From NCBI RefSeq assembly GCF_963678975.1, contig NC_089275.1:32995116-33059115 (forward strand): a DNA stretch of 64,000 bases. The letters run 5' to 3'. Below the pieces are notes generated by a model. That model ran no database searches, was not told the DNA's origin, and saw only the letters and a program-made list of their open reading frames with translations. Every line of letters starts with the position of its first letter. Position 1 is the first letter of the stretch. A program made the translations under genes and the position numbers. The stretch comes from Dysidea avara. Taxonomy: Eukaryota > Porifera > Demospongiae > Dictyoceratida > Dysideidae. Positions 46,001 through 57,098 of this stretch are shown here, in pieces.

Positions 46001-47045
46001 CAGGTTGATTTGTTTGTAGCCGATCTCTCTACAGGGCAATTTGTTTGTAGCTGATCTCTCTACAGGGTGATTTTTTTGTAGCTGACCTCTCTTCAGGGTG
46101 ATTTGTTTCTAGCTGATCTCTCTACAGGGTGATTTTTTGTAGCTGACCTCTCTTCAGGGTGATTTGTTTCTAGCTGATTGCTCTACAGGTTGATTTGTTT
46201 GTAGATGAACTCTCTACAGGGTAATTTGCTTGTAGCTGAACTCCTTACTTTGTGTCTAGTTTGTAGCTGATCTCTCTACAGGGTGATTTGTTTGTAGCTG
46301 AACTCCTTACATTGTGTGTAGTTTCTAGCTGATCTCTCTACAGGGTGATTTGTTTGTAGCTGATCTGTCTACAAGTTGATTTGTGTGTATATAGATGATC
46401 TCTCTGCAGGTTGATTTGTTTGTAGCCGATCTCTCTACAGGTAATCTGTTTGTAGCTGAACTCTCTATAAGGTGATTTGTTTGTAGCTGATCTCTCTGCA
46501 GGTTGATTTGTTTTAGCTGAACTCTCTACAGGGTGATTGCTTGTAGCTGAACTCCTTACATTGTGTCTAGTTTCTAGCTGATGTCTCTACAGGGTGATTT
46601 TTTGTAGCTGAACTCTCTTCAGGGTGATTTGTTTCTAGCTGATCTCTCTACAGGTAGATTTGTGTTGATTTGTTCATTGCTGATCGCTCTAAAGGTAATT
46701 GATTTGTTGCAGTTGAACACCCTGCAAAGTGTTTTGTTTGTAGCTGATCACTCTAAAGGGTAATTTGTTTGTAGCTGAACTCTCTCCACAGTGACTTGTG
46801 TGTAGCAGAATTCTGTGTAACTGAATTCTCTAGAGAGTGACTTAATTGTAGCTGAATTCTCTACACAGTGCATGACTTGTTTATAGCTGAACTTTCTTCA
46901 GTGTGACTTGTAGTGTTCTGAATCTCTATAGTGGTATATTTGCTTAACTCTCCACATGGTGACTGTCTTCTTGCTGAACTGTCTATAAGATTAACTGTTT
47001 GCAGCTGAACTCCCTACAGAATAACTTGTGATGTAATAAAATTCT
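43082..47045 (+). repeat. 31-bp satellite array with higher-order periods, copy 2
   Basis: About 130 units of 30-31 bp. Between 44261 and 45000 a twelve-unit block recurs with period 367 bp (marker TGATTTCTTTGCAGCTGAA at 44261, 44628 and 44995). From about 45066 a fifteen-unit block recurs with period 458 bp (marker CTAGCTCATCTTTCTACAGG at 45066 and 45524). From 45850 on, units resemble the array of copy 1. Confidence 0.9.
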
Positions 47046-47065
47046 ATCATGGAGTAAATAAATTA

Positions 47066-47897
47066 GCCGAATGCTCTATTAGGGTGACTGTTCTATTAGA
47101 GTATCTCGATCTCGCATTTGCTACACGGAGTTCGCTTTCGAATCATAACTCAGTGGTTTGTAATCCGATTCTTCTGTACTACTGCAAGGACTTTCTATGA
47201 AGATTATTCCAGCTATACACCGATTTTCAGCTCATTGCTCTAAGCGGTTTGCCTAGTAGGCGTGAAAACTAATACTTTTTTATTCATAAAAATCGATCGC
47301 GTAATTGTGACACAGGTTGGGTTTTGTGTCATATCTCCGTGGTCTTTATCTCGATTCCTTTCAAACCACCAAAAGGCACTCCTACGATGGTTACTCCATC
47401 TACATAGCAATTTTCAACTCATTCCATGAAGCGGTTTACCCTGTAGGCGTGACAACAAATCGATCTTGTTTTACGCAAATAATCGGTCATAACTCCTGAA
47501 CCATTCATCGGAATTGTACCAAAGTTGATGCTAGGATTCGCCTTTGGACTCCCTTTCTGTGTGCCAAATTTCAAGGCGATCGGAGTACGCGTTTGCTTGT
47601 TATAGCAATTTTTGCAAGTGTGCGAAAAGACGAAGAAGAAGAAGAAAAAAAAACGAAGAAAAAAAAACGAAACTTTGGCAGCTCGTATCTCGGAAATGGC
47701 TGGAGCGATTTCCTTTAAATTTGGAATGTAGACTCCCTTGGCTGGCGGGCAAATGTGTAGCAAATTTGGTTCCAATCAGATAAGTGATCACCGAGATACA
47801 AAGGTGTGAAAATGACGTTTTCGTTCTTCCTGTCAATATACTCACGGTGTGGCGCGCCGGCTTCTTGGGCCGCACGACACACTACCGTGTGTCTTGA
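47066..47897 (+). repeat. Terminal module of composite element, copy 2
   Basis: Aligns throughout with 32490-33314, differing by scattered substitutions and a longer GAAGAAGAAG/AAAAAAA tract (47630-47672). Ends with GACACAC-TACC-GTGTGTC. Confidence 0.88.
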
Positions 47898-48810
47898 TAT
47901 GCTTAATAATATAGGTGTTACAAATTAGCTAGAATGTCTTCATGTTCAAAAGTCAGTTGAACACTTTTATGTGGTTTCAAAGGAATAGTCAGCTTTCACA
48001 GTTGACAACGTAGCTAGTCTACTATGATATTCCTATCTATAGGCCATCAAAATTACAGATTTTCAATGCAGGTCTCTTGTGGGATTCCTTCCACTAAAAC
48101 AATCAAAACACTCTAATAGAGCAGTCAACCTACATTGAAAATAGCAAACAACTTCAGCCACAAAGAAATATTGTGCCATAAAATCCAACCCGTATATTGG
48201 CATGATGACTAATAAAACATTTTCCATTGGTATTCCATTCTTGATTTCTGTTCCCATCCTGTTAATAATTTTATTATGGAGGCGGAAAACTTTTTAGTAT
48301 AACACTGTTCAATCTTGAACATACTTCCCCTCGGGCTTTATGGTTGATAAACTACATTGCACAAAGCACACATAGCACATGAAGTAGGGACAGATCCAGT
48401 GGGGAATCATGAACCCCCTTTGAAAAAGGCTGCTAGCTAGCAGCTACTTTTTGGCTGTAAAATTGGAAGCAAAGTTTAAAATCTGTTTATTACTAAAGCG
48501 ATTACTTATTTACTCATTATTTATGTATTTCTCCTTGTCATGAAATCACCCATCTTCAGCACCTTCAAATTCAGTAAAAATAATGACAATTTTAGTGATT
48601 TACTACATATATCAATTGCCTTCAAACCTTTCTACAAAGGTCTGTGATGGTACAGTAAGATCTATGGAGTGAGTATTATTTACACATATTAAAGCTAAGC
48701 TAGCTGCCAGACAATTGGCTGTAGCAGCATGCCTCAGAGTAGTATCCCCTTTTTGAAGATGTCCAATTCTGTCCCTGTGAAGTGTATTATAACATTTAGT
48801 ATGCACTTAC
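47898..48810. other. Gene 2 intron
   Basis: One CTCTAATAGAGCAGTC motif near 48111 and a GACAGATCCAGTGGGG relic end near 48389. A short minus-strand frame (48620-48730) is open but without clear splice sites. I saw no FN3 N-terminal half-exon here. Confidence 0.45.
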
Positions 48811-49113
48811 CAAATGGATCAGTTAGAATACTGAAGGTATCAGTCAATTCTCCACCTCCAATTCTAGTATATGCCCTTACAGCCACACTATACATTGTGA
48901 AGGGATCTAGTCCACCAATAATAACATGATAAGAAGTGTTTGTGGTCACATCAACTGGTATACTAATAGCATCTGTATCAAGTATGTTACCAACAGAGTA
49001 GAGGATTTCATATGATGTGATAATTCCATTGGTTATATCTGGTTCAGACCAACTGACAATTATTGCTGTAGAGTTGATTTCATCGACAAATAAACTTCCA
49101 GGGGGATCAGATA
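48811..49113 (-). CDS. Receptor gene 2, complete FN3 domain exon
   Basis: A 303-base exon between CTTTCTACAG and TTTG|GTAAGT, phase 1 to 1, the classical symmetric FN3 exon. It begins SDPPGSLFVDEINSTAIIVS and has W-S-E-P (IIVSWSEPDITNGII), TSYEILYSV, an L-x-P-x-T-x-Y motif as LDPFTMYSVAVRAYT, and a final FSILTDPF. Length (about 100 residues) and motif order match FN3. It is an extracellular module between the IgGFc domain and the membrane. Confidence 0.85.
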
Positions 49114-49256
49114 CTGTAGAAAGACATTACATTAGCTGTATGTGTAACAATTATAATTAAACTAAGCAAACTAATTAAATTCACAGCAATTCTTTTAAGA
49201 CAGAATGTAACCTATAATGTTGACATAATAATTATTATTTCTGAAACAAAACTTAC

Positions 49257-49323
49257 CATCCTCATCTGTAGTGACATTGACTATCTCATTACCATCACCC
49301 TCAGTGATGGTAATGGTAAACAC
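49257..49323 (-). CDS. Receptor gene 2, short exon ending an FN3-like domain
   Basis: A 67-base exon after CAAATTCAG, ending GATG|GTAAGT, phase 0 to 1. It encodes VFTITITEGDGNEIVNVTTD plus ED, like the last strands of an FN3 domain. Its phase-1 end joins the complete FN3 exon (G|TA = V) in frame. It is too short to complete an FN3 with the N-half at 50545-50636 alone, so a middle exon may be missing or lost. Confidence 0.55.
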
Positions 49324-50544
49324 CTGAATTTGGTAAGGGATCATCCGTTATTTTCAGCAGTTTTACAGGAGTACAAAGAGCACGAAGGTAAATTCACCTG
49401 TATAATTTACGCTTCATTTCCTTTGATGTCTAGAGGATTAATGAGATGCTAAATCCAATAGAAATCTGTAGCAGGGTTACTGACTAGTTAGTAACTGTGG
49501 TCTAACTTGTGGTTATTTACTACATTGATCAGCAAAGCCAAATACACAATAGTCTTACTGTTAGCTTTACTTTCTGGACAAGGCACGCATTATTTGGACC
49601 GATGCATTAGTACTACAAGTTGTGGTGCTAACACTATTAACTTGAAGAGTGGATCTTGTTACCAACAGCTACAGTTTACTACTTTCTTTCAGTCTTTCTG
49701 TACTCGCTTCGCTCAGAGAAAGTTTCTAAACTACTTAGAATGAGCCAACACACCACTTCAGTATAGCTACTGTACACCATGCTGCAATGTTAGTGTGGCA
49801 CTGACACAATTGATAAACACGAAGAGTATCTCTTAATGCTAGCAGCTATTTTGCAACTTGCTATAGCTTACTTTCTGGACTAGACAAGCATCATTGGCAC
49901 TCATTCAGGCATAATATAGCTACTATGGTGTGGTGCTGACACCTGGAAGGGTAAATCTCAATGCTAGTACCCACAGTGCCACTTCCTCTCGATCTTTCTT
50001 TACCTGCTTTACTCAGAGAAATATTCTAAACTACTTAGAACAAGCTGACACGGTTTCTACGCGATTTAGAAACCCGATGACAATGTGGGCGAGCACTACC
50101 CACAAATTAATTACCGAGGCCGTATAACTTAGTAGCACCATATGAAGTAATAATTTAGTATTAGTGTTCGGTTAGAAAGTTTATGATGGTGAATTCTGGA
50201 CTCTGAATAACTGTTTTAGGAGCTGACTATGCAGAGTGTACACAAGGCTATTTATAAACAATCAGCATTCTTTCAATGCCTACATTCTGACAAGTCAGAG
50301 GATTAGTGGGCAGAAGAAAACCATAAATGATTAACACTGATCATACAATAACTATCACATCAACATTTTTGTAGTACACTTTTGGAGAGGGTAAGCAAAA
50401 AGAGTACTCTCTGTACACTTGTGAAAATGTTGAGAGAATTATGGATGATTCCTAAGTAGTGAATATCTCCAACATGTTAATGACACATAGAAGTGTTGGT
50501 AGTTTTAAAACCATCAGTAAAGTTACTACTACTGTACTCAATAC
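49324..50544. other. Gene 2 intron with internal similarity
   Basis: Two loosely similar stretches (around CTTTCTGGACAAGGCACGCA at 49570 and CTTTCTGGACTAGACAAGCA at 49870, each followed by CTCAGAGAAA) suggest an old direct duplication. No exon supported. Confidence 0.45.
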
Positions 50545-50636
50545 GATATCATTGGGCATTATTGGTGGTTGCCAAGTTACCACAATAGATGTGGAACTGA
50601 TATTATGTGATGTGATATTTGCTGGAGCACTTGGAG
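50452..50636 (-). pseudogene. Receptor gene 2, FN3 N-terminal half followed by decayed FN3 sequence
   Basis: After an AATGTAG acceptor the frame reads PSAPANITSHNISSTSIVVT then WQPPIMPNDI, a good FN3 A-C strand region, to an ATC|GTATTG donor-like site at 50545 (92 bases, phase 1 to 0). Beyond it, a shifted frame continues as FN3 (IEYSSSNFTDGFKTTNTS), then reaches a stop. Either the exon ends at GTATTG and the rest is intron, or an originally longer exon has suffered a one-base shift and a stop. The first 92 bases could still be used. Confidence 0.5.
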
Positions 50637-50861
50637 CTACATTATGCACATACTGTGGAGTTCTGTATACTGATTTTATTTCTAATAATTACAAAGCTGA
50701 GTTTTAACTACAGTCATGTACAGTACTAAAACAACCAAATTTTAATTTCAAAACCTACAGGTAAGAGCATACGATTTTGAGAAATAATTGTGGCAAGTTG
50801 CATTTATAGTCAGAGCTTTTGAAAAGGTAGTGTGCCACATGTCACCTGGTTACATGTATAC

Positions 50862-51019
50862 TTCCATAGAGTTTATGGATGACAGTACTGTTACTAACGT
50901 TCCTTCTTTTAAAACACTTCCATAGGTAACAACTTGGCCATCTGTGCAACATTCATACACTGTGCAAAGAACATTGTGGATTAAAGTATTATTGCTTAAC
51001 GTTATTTTATTATCATCAC
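50862..51019 (-). CDS. Receptor gene 2, candidate extracellular exon
   Basis: A 158-base segment between a CAGTTTCAG acceptor and a ATGGAA|GTATAC donor, phase 1 to 0, open on the minus strand. It reads DDNKITLSNNTLIHNVLCTV, YECCTDGQVVTYGSVLKEG, then TLVTVLSSINSME. It has an extracellular beta-strand look with three cysteines and an N-x-T site. No family is recognised. It lies between the IgGFc exon and the FN3 exons on the same strand. Confidence 0.4.
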
Positions 51020-51025
51020 CTGAAA

Positions 51026-51850
51026 CTGCCTTCCAATTTGTCTGACAATGGTCGCAATGCTGGAGACCAAACGAAGCAGCATATGACCACCATTTTATGC
51101 CACAATAAACCCACCAGTGGGATATGCCTTTTGGGGTTCCGACAAGTGTGTGTCTTCTGCACCTTGTCTTTCCTTTTGTCTTCAATCAGGCTGTTCGCCG
51201 TGTTCTTCATGCAATGAAACCATATCCAGGTGTTAAATTTTCATATTAACACTTTCCTTAAGCAGCATAATTAGATGCATGCCAGAAAACTACACTTACA
51301 ATACTGTAACAGATACTGGTCACCTGGTAGATGCCTGTAGCTTCATGATAGGATCAAGACCATTCCCATTAACAATTTTTATTGATTACTACAGTACCAA
51401 TCGAATGCAGAGACCATACCTCTTATCAGTCTATTTACTTGAACACAATGGCCACATCTTGTATTGGTTTAGATTGATAGCACAGTGAAATTAGTGACCA
51501 TGTGGTTGGCTAGAGGCTGACTTAAGACATTCTGATACAGCAGTCACTCTAATAGAACAGTCACACATGTATAGCTGTATGCTATAGCAAAAAAAAAACA
51601 CTGAACAAACTAGTATATTTAAAAATTAAATGAAGTAGGGATCCAAGTGATAAAAAGTAGTGAAATGAGAGATGAATGATGGTAGTACAGCACAGCTCAA
51701 TGGGAAAATCCCTACTTTGGCATTTAATAAAACAAATGTTATAATCTGCCAATGTAGAGGTTATCTTACAGAGCTAAGCTGTAATACCATTTCTTGTTTC
51801 ACTACTTTTTATCACTTGGATGCCTACTTCATTTTTAAATTAATAATTAA
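51026..51850 (+). repeat. Intron block duplicated at 39672-40445
   Basis: Second copy of the intronic block described at 39672. It ends with a foldback around GAAGTAGGGATCCAAGTGAT (51627) and ATCACTTGGATGCCTACTTC (51813). Its left edge lies almost at the acceptor of the candidate exon 50862-51019. Confidence 0.7.
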
Positions 51851-53180
51851 TTTTACTAATACACATTGATATAGATGGTGGAGTACAAAAATCAGATACT
51901 ATAAGTAATGATAAACTAAATCTGAAACGACAAATGGCAATCAGTGAAAAAAACTACTATTAATTTTAATACTGAGCTACACAGTAACCGGTGCTATAAC
52001 TTTTCACTTGTTTGAGAGAATGAAGGAATAAATTATGTCACTAATGGTAATGTTTGTGATCTGAAATTATATTATGTAATACCATGATGATGTCATACCT
52101 AAAAGAGTTGCGGGCTGCAGGTAGTAGTTATACCATACAGCTGTGAGAGAATTGGGTGATATATACATCTGAAAGCCTGAGGGCCACAGGTCCGAGGGAT
52201 AAGGGTGTATATATCAGCAAAACCTAGTTGGTATAAGTGGTATATATCAATCTAGGCACACTTACCTGATAGGTGAAAGAACTACAGAGCACTCACCCTG
52301 TGCCTTTTATGCATCAGAATCTGATAATTGATAGTGGTTAGTTATAATAGTGTGGGCTAGTAGCCTTCAGAACATTATTCATGCATCATTTTGCTTCTAC
52401 ACAAAATGCCAGAAAAATTGCAATTGTGAGATCTAGTTTCACCATTTTGTAGTCTCATGTAGCCAGATCACTTCTCTTTTATGTATTGGGTCGGGAAGGA
52501 AAAGGGCCTGGTGAATGCAGTGTAGCAATTTTGTTCTTGCACACACCAGAATTGAGCCTAGCAAACTTGTAAACCAAAATCCACAATTTAATTAATGTAA
52601 TGTAACAAGTCAAAGTGTATCGTATCTTTCAACTGGTTGGGCATCAAAGTCATGAGCAAACCTTGTTCCCATGATATATTTCCCACAAATATGAAAGTTG
52701 CCAAAAGGAGTTACCACACCATGGTGGAATACTCTTTGTTACCGTATAGAGGGAAGCTTTTGATGGGGAAACCTTGGCAAATTTAGTAATTTGCTACAAA
52801 TTCACCAAAATATAACCTGCTAATTACTCGTAACACCAGCTAAAGATTGAGCTTCAATTTACCAAAGTTTATTTTGCCAAATGCAATATAGCTTGCTATT
52901 CGCAAAAGTTTACCCCTGCCAAAGTTTCCCATAAACTACAGTAGTTTAGTTTGTGTCTGTTAGCCAGTAATTCATGTAATGCATGTTATTCATGAGTCAT
53001 AGTATACTCATTTGAACCATGGATACTTCAGCGTATAAGTATTGCACTTATATACAATGTCGTCCTGAGCCTACCATTGATAAAATGCCTCACCTTTGGC
53101 TCAATGGTAAACTTTCTCTGACTTCGGACTCAGGGTGTATATAAGTGCAATAGCCTTGGTATATATTGTACACTGTATAT
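51851..53180. other. Gene 2 intron with foldback remnants
   Basis: Contains imperfect foldbacks at about 52120-52260 (GTAGTTATACCATACAG ... GTATAAGTGGTATA, with CCTGAGGGCCACAGG) and 53030-53160 (GCACTTATATACA / TGTATATAAGTGC, with CTGACTTCGGACTCAGG). There is also a solo AGTCTCATGTAGCCAGATCA end near 52451. No exon supported. Confidence 0.5.
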
Positions 53181-53188
53181 ATATGTAC

Positions 53189-54063
53189 TAGGCACCGGCT
53201 GATTATGCCGTTATAATTTAAAGCATAATAGGTGGCCAAAAGCATCAAGCATAATGCCAGCATAATAGGAACGATATTTGAAAATTTAATTAAACTGTGC
53301 AATACGCACGCATGAAAGAAAGCAAATATTCACTGCCAATAGTATTATTAGTGCTAAAAATACACAATATAAGTTATTAAACCGTTTCTTTGCTGGTTAT
53401 TCACATTTTGCAGAAATAAGATCGAGATACTCTAATAGAGCAGTCACTTACTCTAATACAGCAGTCAGGAAAGGCTGATATACTCTAATAAAACAGTCAG
53501 TTCTAGAGCATAATTTTGATTTTGAAAGCATAATTTTGAGCATAACAGGCTTAATTTTTGAGCAATTCTCAAAAGCATAATAGGTAAAATTTTGGGCATA
53601 ATAGGACGGAGCCTAGGGACCCGCCGATTATGCTGGCATAATTATGAGCATAATAGGTGCCTGAAAGCATTGAGCATAATGCTAGCATAATAGGTAGAAT
53701 ATTTTGTAACAGTATGAATTCTTGCTTATAAAAATAGCTATTACAGAAAGATCGATAAGTATACTCTAATAGAACAGTCAGTAACTCTAAAAGAACAATT
53801 GCATAGCTGACTGTTCTATTAGAGTATATCGATCTTTTCTGTCATATGCAAGTAAGTTTGTGCTTCAGCCACTATCATTTATCCATAAACTGGAAATTAT
53901 TAGCAGAGCATGAGAACTAAGGCATAAATAATTGGGCATAATTTGAGCATATTAGGTAAACATTGAGCATAAATTAAAGCATAATAGGTAAATTTTTTAG
54001 CAGTGCAGCATAGCATAATAGGTAAAATTATGAGCATAATCGGCGGGTCCCTAACGGAGCCTA
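53189..54063. mobile_element. Outer hAT-type miniature element, split by a second one
   Basis: Left end TAGGCACCGGCTGATTATGC, right end (after removing the insert) GGGCATAATAGGACGGAGCCTA. ATATGTAC flanks both sides (53181-53188 and 54064-54071). The ends are a diverged form of the 53614-54053 ends. The centre holds three CTCTAATAGAGCAGTC-type motifs. Confidence 0.88.
53614..54053. mobile_element. Inner hAT-type miniature element nested in an older relative
   Basis: Perfect ends TAGGGACCCGCCGATTATGC / GCATAATCGGCGGGTCCCTA. ACGGAGCC flanks both sides (53606-53613 and 54054-54061) and is itself part of the right terminal repeat of the outer element. Same family as 33380-33800 but inserted in the opposite orientation. 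Confidence 0.95.
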
Positions 54064-54071
54064 ATATGTAC

Positions 54072-54661
54072 ATGTTTAAAATATTTCATGTGCACCTTAT
54101 CCTCATTCCATCATCAGTGCAATGCAATGAAAATGCAAACCTTAAAACTGGTTATAAAGAATTATACTTGTATCTTGCACTTATAAAACAAATCTTTACC
54201 GGACTAAATATACAGGATAAAAGCAGGTAATGTATTGAAAATTCATGACATCAAAAGTGGCAACTGGCTACAATTAACTTAATAGTGACAACTTATGCAA
54301 TGACAATGTACTAAAATTACTGAAATTAACATTGTCACAATAGCTGTAGCCACTTTCCACTACTATTGACTGAATGTGCAGTAGAAAATTCATTAAAAAA
54401 ATTTTTTTGTAGCAACTTGACGAAAATGTTTCAAGTTGATCTGCAATTTTTGGGCTAGATTTTGCTCAGTCAGTACTGTCATGTTATCATAATGGTAAAT
54501 TGAGGCAGGTTTTTGGGTGATATTTTATCACTGGCCACACCCACACCTTTATTGTCCCTACTATATAATACCATCATACTGTATTAAAATAATAATAGAC
54601 CTTGCAGCAGGGCTGTCTTATAGTCTAGATACATTTTACATTTAGTATTGATATTAATTAC
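54072..54661. other. Gene 2 intron
   Basis: No exon. TTTTTGGGTGATATTTTATC followed by GGCCACACCCAC (54505-54545) resembles stretches near 61445 and 62900, marking another short dispersed repeat. Confidence 0.45.
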
Positions 54662-55969
54662 CTGCAAGGTTTGTAAACATATATAATCCTCCAGGATGAC
54701 CATAGCCATGGTAATCATCAAACCCATAAAGTATTGCTGCTAAACAAGGATTTGTATTTGTATGGAACACTTCAATCACACCTTCTGAAATTTTTATATG
54801 GACGCTATAAGCTTCAATAACATCATTGACCATAATTGGTATCCATTGTTGTGAGTCTAGCGACCTTTTCACTCTTCCTGATGTCAGATAGATCATGTCA
54901 GGTTGATAACACTGTGCTAACACTATGATATTGATATAGTGTGTGTAACCTGGTTGACCTTGAAGTGTAGATGACTGAAATTTGTTACAATACTGATTTG
55001 TGGCTGGTACTAGTGTCATCATTGGATCGCCGGTAACATTATCATCATCTTGTCCATGACTGAACTGAGCAATTAGTACTTTTTTATTTGAATGCACAGC
55101 ACAATATTCTCTGGTTGATACAGTATAGGTAAAAGACCCTCCTTCACTAATACTGTAAGACTTCCTGGTATTGTTACAGTAAATATCAACAGCAGTGGAG
55201 CTATATGCTGCCAGTACTTTAATAGTATATGACCTTCTGGTGGCTAATGGTGCAGTATAATACACTCTACCCCAAAATGTGGTGGGTGGAACCTGTTCTA
55301 TTAGGTGATCACAATAATCAACATTTACTGGTACATTACCACACTGATGACCACTCAAGACGGATACCGGTTTGTCTGTAATAGTTTTAGTTCCAGTCAA
55401 ATCATCAACTGATTCAATCAACAAAGTTTGGAGCCTGTTGATCACAAATGAGTACTGTATACCAGCAGTGAGATCAACTGGGGAGTTACCAACACTAATG
55501 GTGACTGGTTGTGTTACTGTCAACTTCATCATTGTGTTATCCTCTGTACCAACTACCAAAACTGAACTATTGTGTGTTTTATTAAAAAGTGTGTTTCTTG
55601 ATACAGATATCCCATAATACACACATTTATTAACACATACATTTGCAGCAGCTAGACCAAGAAATGTGTCAGTACTACCAGAAAAAAAGCTTTGACCAAT
55701 CACAGTTACCCTAGTACTGACCATTAAGTGAATTCCTTTATCTCGATCATCATGTGATGATGTTGTCAAAGCAGTAGGAAGATTAACACTTATCTGCTCA
55801 CTACCAGTGATGGTACCATTAGTATAGTATTCTTCTCCTGGAGCTTCAATTGAATAGTACACTGGTTGTGATTCAGGTGTAATTACTAGAATGGATATTT
55901 TTTCTGGTGATGTCATTGATGTAGTGTTGAAAAACCCAAAGTAGTAATCCTGGTGCGGAGTACCAGAAC
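54662..55969 (-). CDS. Receptor gene 2, IgGFc-binding-protein-like extracellular domain exon
   Basis: One exon of 1,308 bases (436 codons) between an AACTAG acceptor (first base 55969) and a GCAG|GTAATT donor. It aligns with the gene 1 exon over its full length, with one extra codon near the start (TPHQDYYFGFF against THDYYFGFF). Conserved hallmarks are DKPVSVLSGHQCGNVPVNV, DYCDHLIEQVPPTTFWGRV, YYTAPLATRRSYTIKVLA and LVPATNQY. There are no stops or shifts. Differences cluster in the second half (for example the segment around YSISEGGSFTYTVSTREY). Ligand and role are unknown. By analogy with FCGBP it may bind mucus, microbial or self glycoproteins, which is inference. Confidence 0.88.
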
Positions 55970-57098
55970 CTAGTTAAAAGATATTAATTGCATTGCTATG
56001 CACTGCTAAGGAAGAAGAAAGCCAACTCAAACAAACCACCAATACTAATGTACAGAAGTATGTTCTTAACTGTGTTATATTTTGTCTATAGCATTTTCTT
56101 ATGCAAATGCCCCAGGCAAAGCCTCAAAGCTGCTCTTAATTGTTGTTCTCATATGCATGAGGCACCCCCCTACTTTCAACTCAAACGAATTCATTATATC
56201 CAGTAGCCTTGGAGGCTAGCTGTGATATATTTTTGGCTGTTTGACACCCGTAGAGCCCACTGAAAAAGGGCTTCACCACACACGTCCTTATAAACTTGCT
56301 TTACCTGTATTTCAAACTGGCATGCATTAACCACCTTAAACCAAAGCTTGCCTGCCTGGAAGTTTAATACAGGCTCTATATGGCCTTTATTTCTCACATA
56401 AAGGCTGTTTTTAGTGAACAAAGGTTTGCTCACGTGGGTGCAGAAAGACAAACAAATATACATGCACACGTTTTGGAAAACAAACTCAGTAAACCAGACA
56501 TGCACCCACCCACAGCCAGCCGAAGACTGGCTGTGGGCGCACACCTGGTTTAAAGTAATTATTCCAAAAATCAGTTTAGTTCTTTGATAAGTACATACAT
56601 AGAACCAATTTGGATTGTAATGCATAACAGATAACTCACTGGAATATTTGAAAAGTAATTTGAAACCAATTGCCATAGATGTAATGGCTTAGAGCAAGCA
56701 GTATAATTAGAACAGTCACTGTAGCTATTCTATACTGCATACTTTATTAAAATATCGCGATAGCTGTTCTATTAGAGTGTATGTTGCGGTGACTGCACTA
56801 TTATATAGTTTTTTTTGTAAATTTAACTAGCTAGTGATCTGCCCTCTAGCCTTGAATGTGTGTTGTTTTGAATAATGTTTTCAAGCATATGTACCAGACT
56901 TGTGAAATGTATAATCCTAGCAAAATATGTCCATCTCGGTCCATCTGTTTTTGTTAAAAATAAACAGTCACTATCAATTCGGAAGTTAGATATCCTATTT
57001 TATTATTATTAAATGCTATCCCACTATAAGGAGGCTAAAGCTAAGCTATTTGAGTCTCAGGGACACTGCTATCCATTGAAGGATGGAAAACATAATTA
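55970..57098. other. Gene 2 intron with a hairpin-bearing repeat
   Basis: A 160-codon minus-strand frame (56194-56676) has no domain, spans a strong hairpin (CCCACAGCCAGCC-GAA-GACTGGCTGTGGG, 56510-56538) and low-complexity turns, and sits in the gene's intron, so I treat it as a chance frame across a repeat. A CTATTAGAG motif lies near 56771. Confidence 0.45.

Larger units (their letters stand above)
42480..47897 (+). mobile_element. Composite satellite-bearing element, copy 2
   Basis: Same order of parts as 30099-33314: foldback 42480-42797, hairpin tail near 42828-42858, satellite 43082-47045, terminal module 47066-47897 ending TCTTGAT. It is 2.2 kb longer, almost wholly through satellite expansion. 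It lies in an intron of receptor gene 2. A short TGTGATCGGATTTGCG end of another family (42963) lies between tail and satellite. Confidence 0.72.

Noticed and set aside
31000-46900. Resemblance of regular 31-bp spacing to a CRISPR array
   Set aside because: The whole unit repeats with no unique spacers, in animal DNA with introns and a mobile-element context. It is a satellite.
47419-47775. 118-codon minus-strand frame with a long Phe run
   Set aside because: It is inside the terminal module of a repeat, and the Phe run is the complement of an A-rich/GAA tract. The other copy (32757-33002) is shorter and broken.
39640-51210. Paralogous Lys/Arg-rich frames at 39640-39861 and 51016-51210
   Set aside because: Both belong to a duplicated intronic block. 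Reading frames differ by an indel and no splice pattern supports coding.
56194-56676. 160-codon open frame on the minus strand
   Set aside because: It lies in the intron of receptor gene 2, spans a hairpin-bearing repeat, and has no recognisable domain or paralogue in gene 1.
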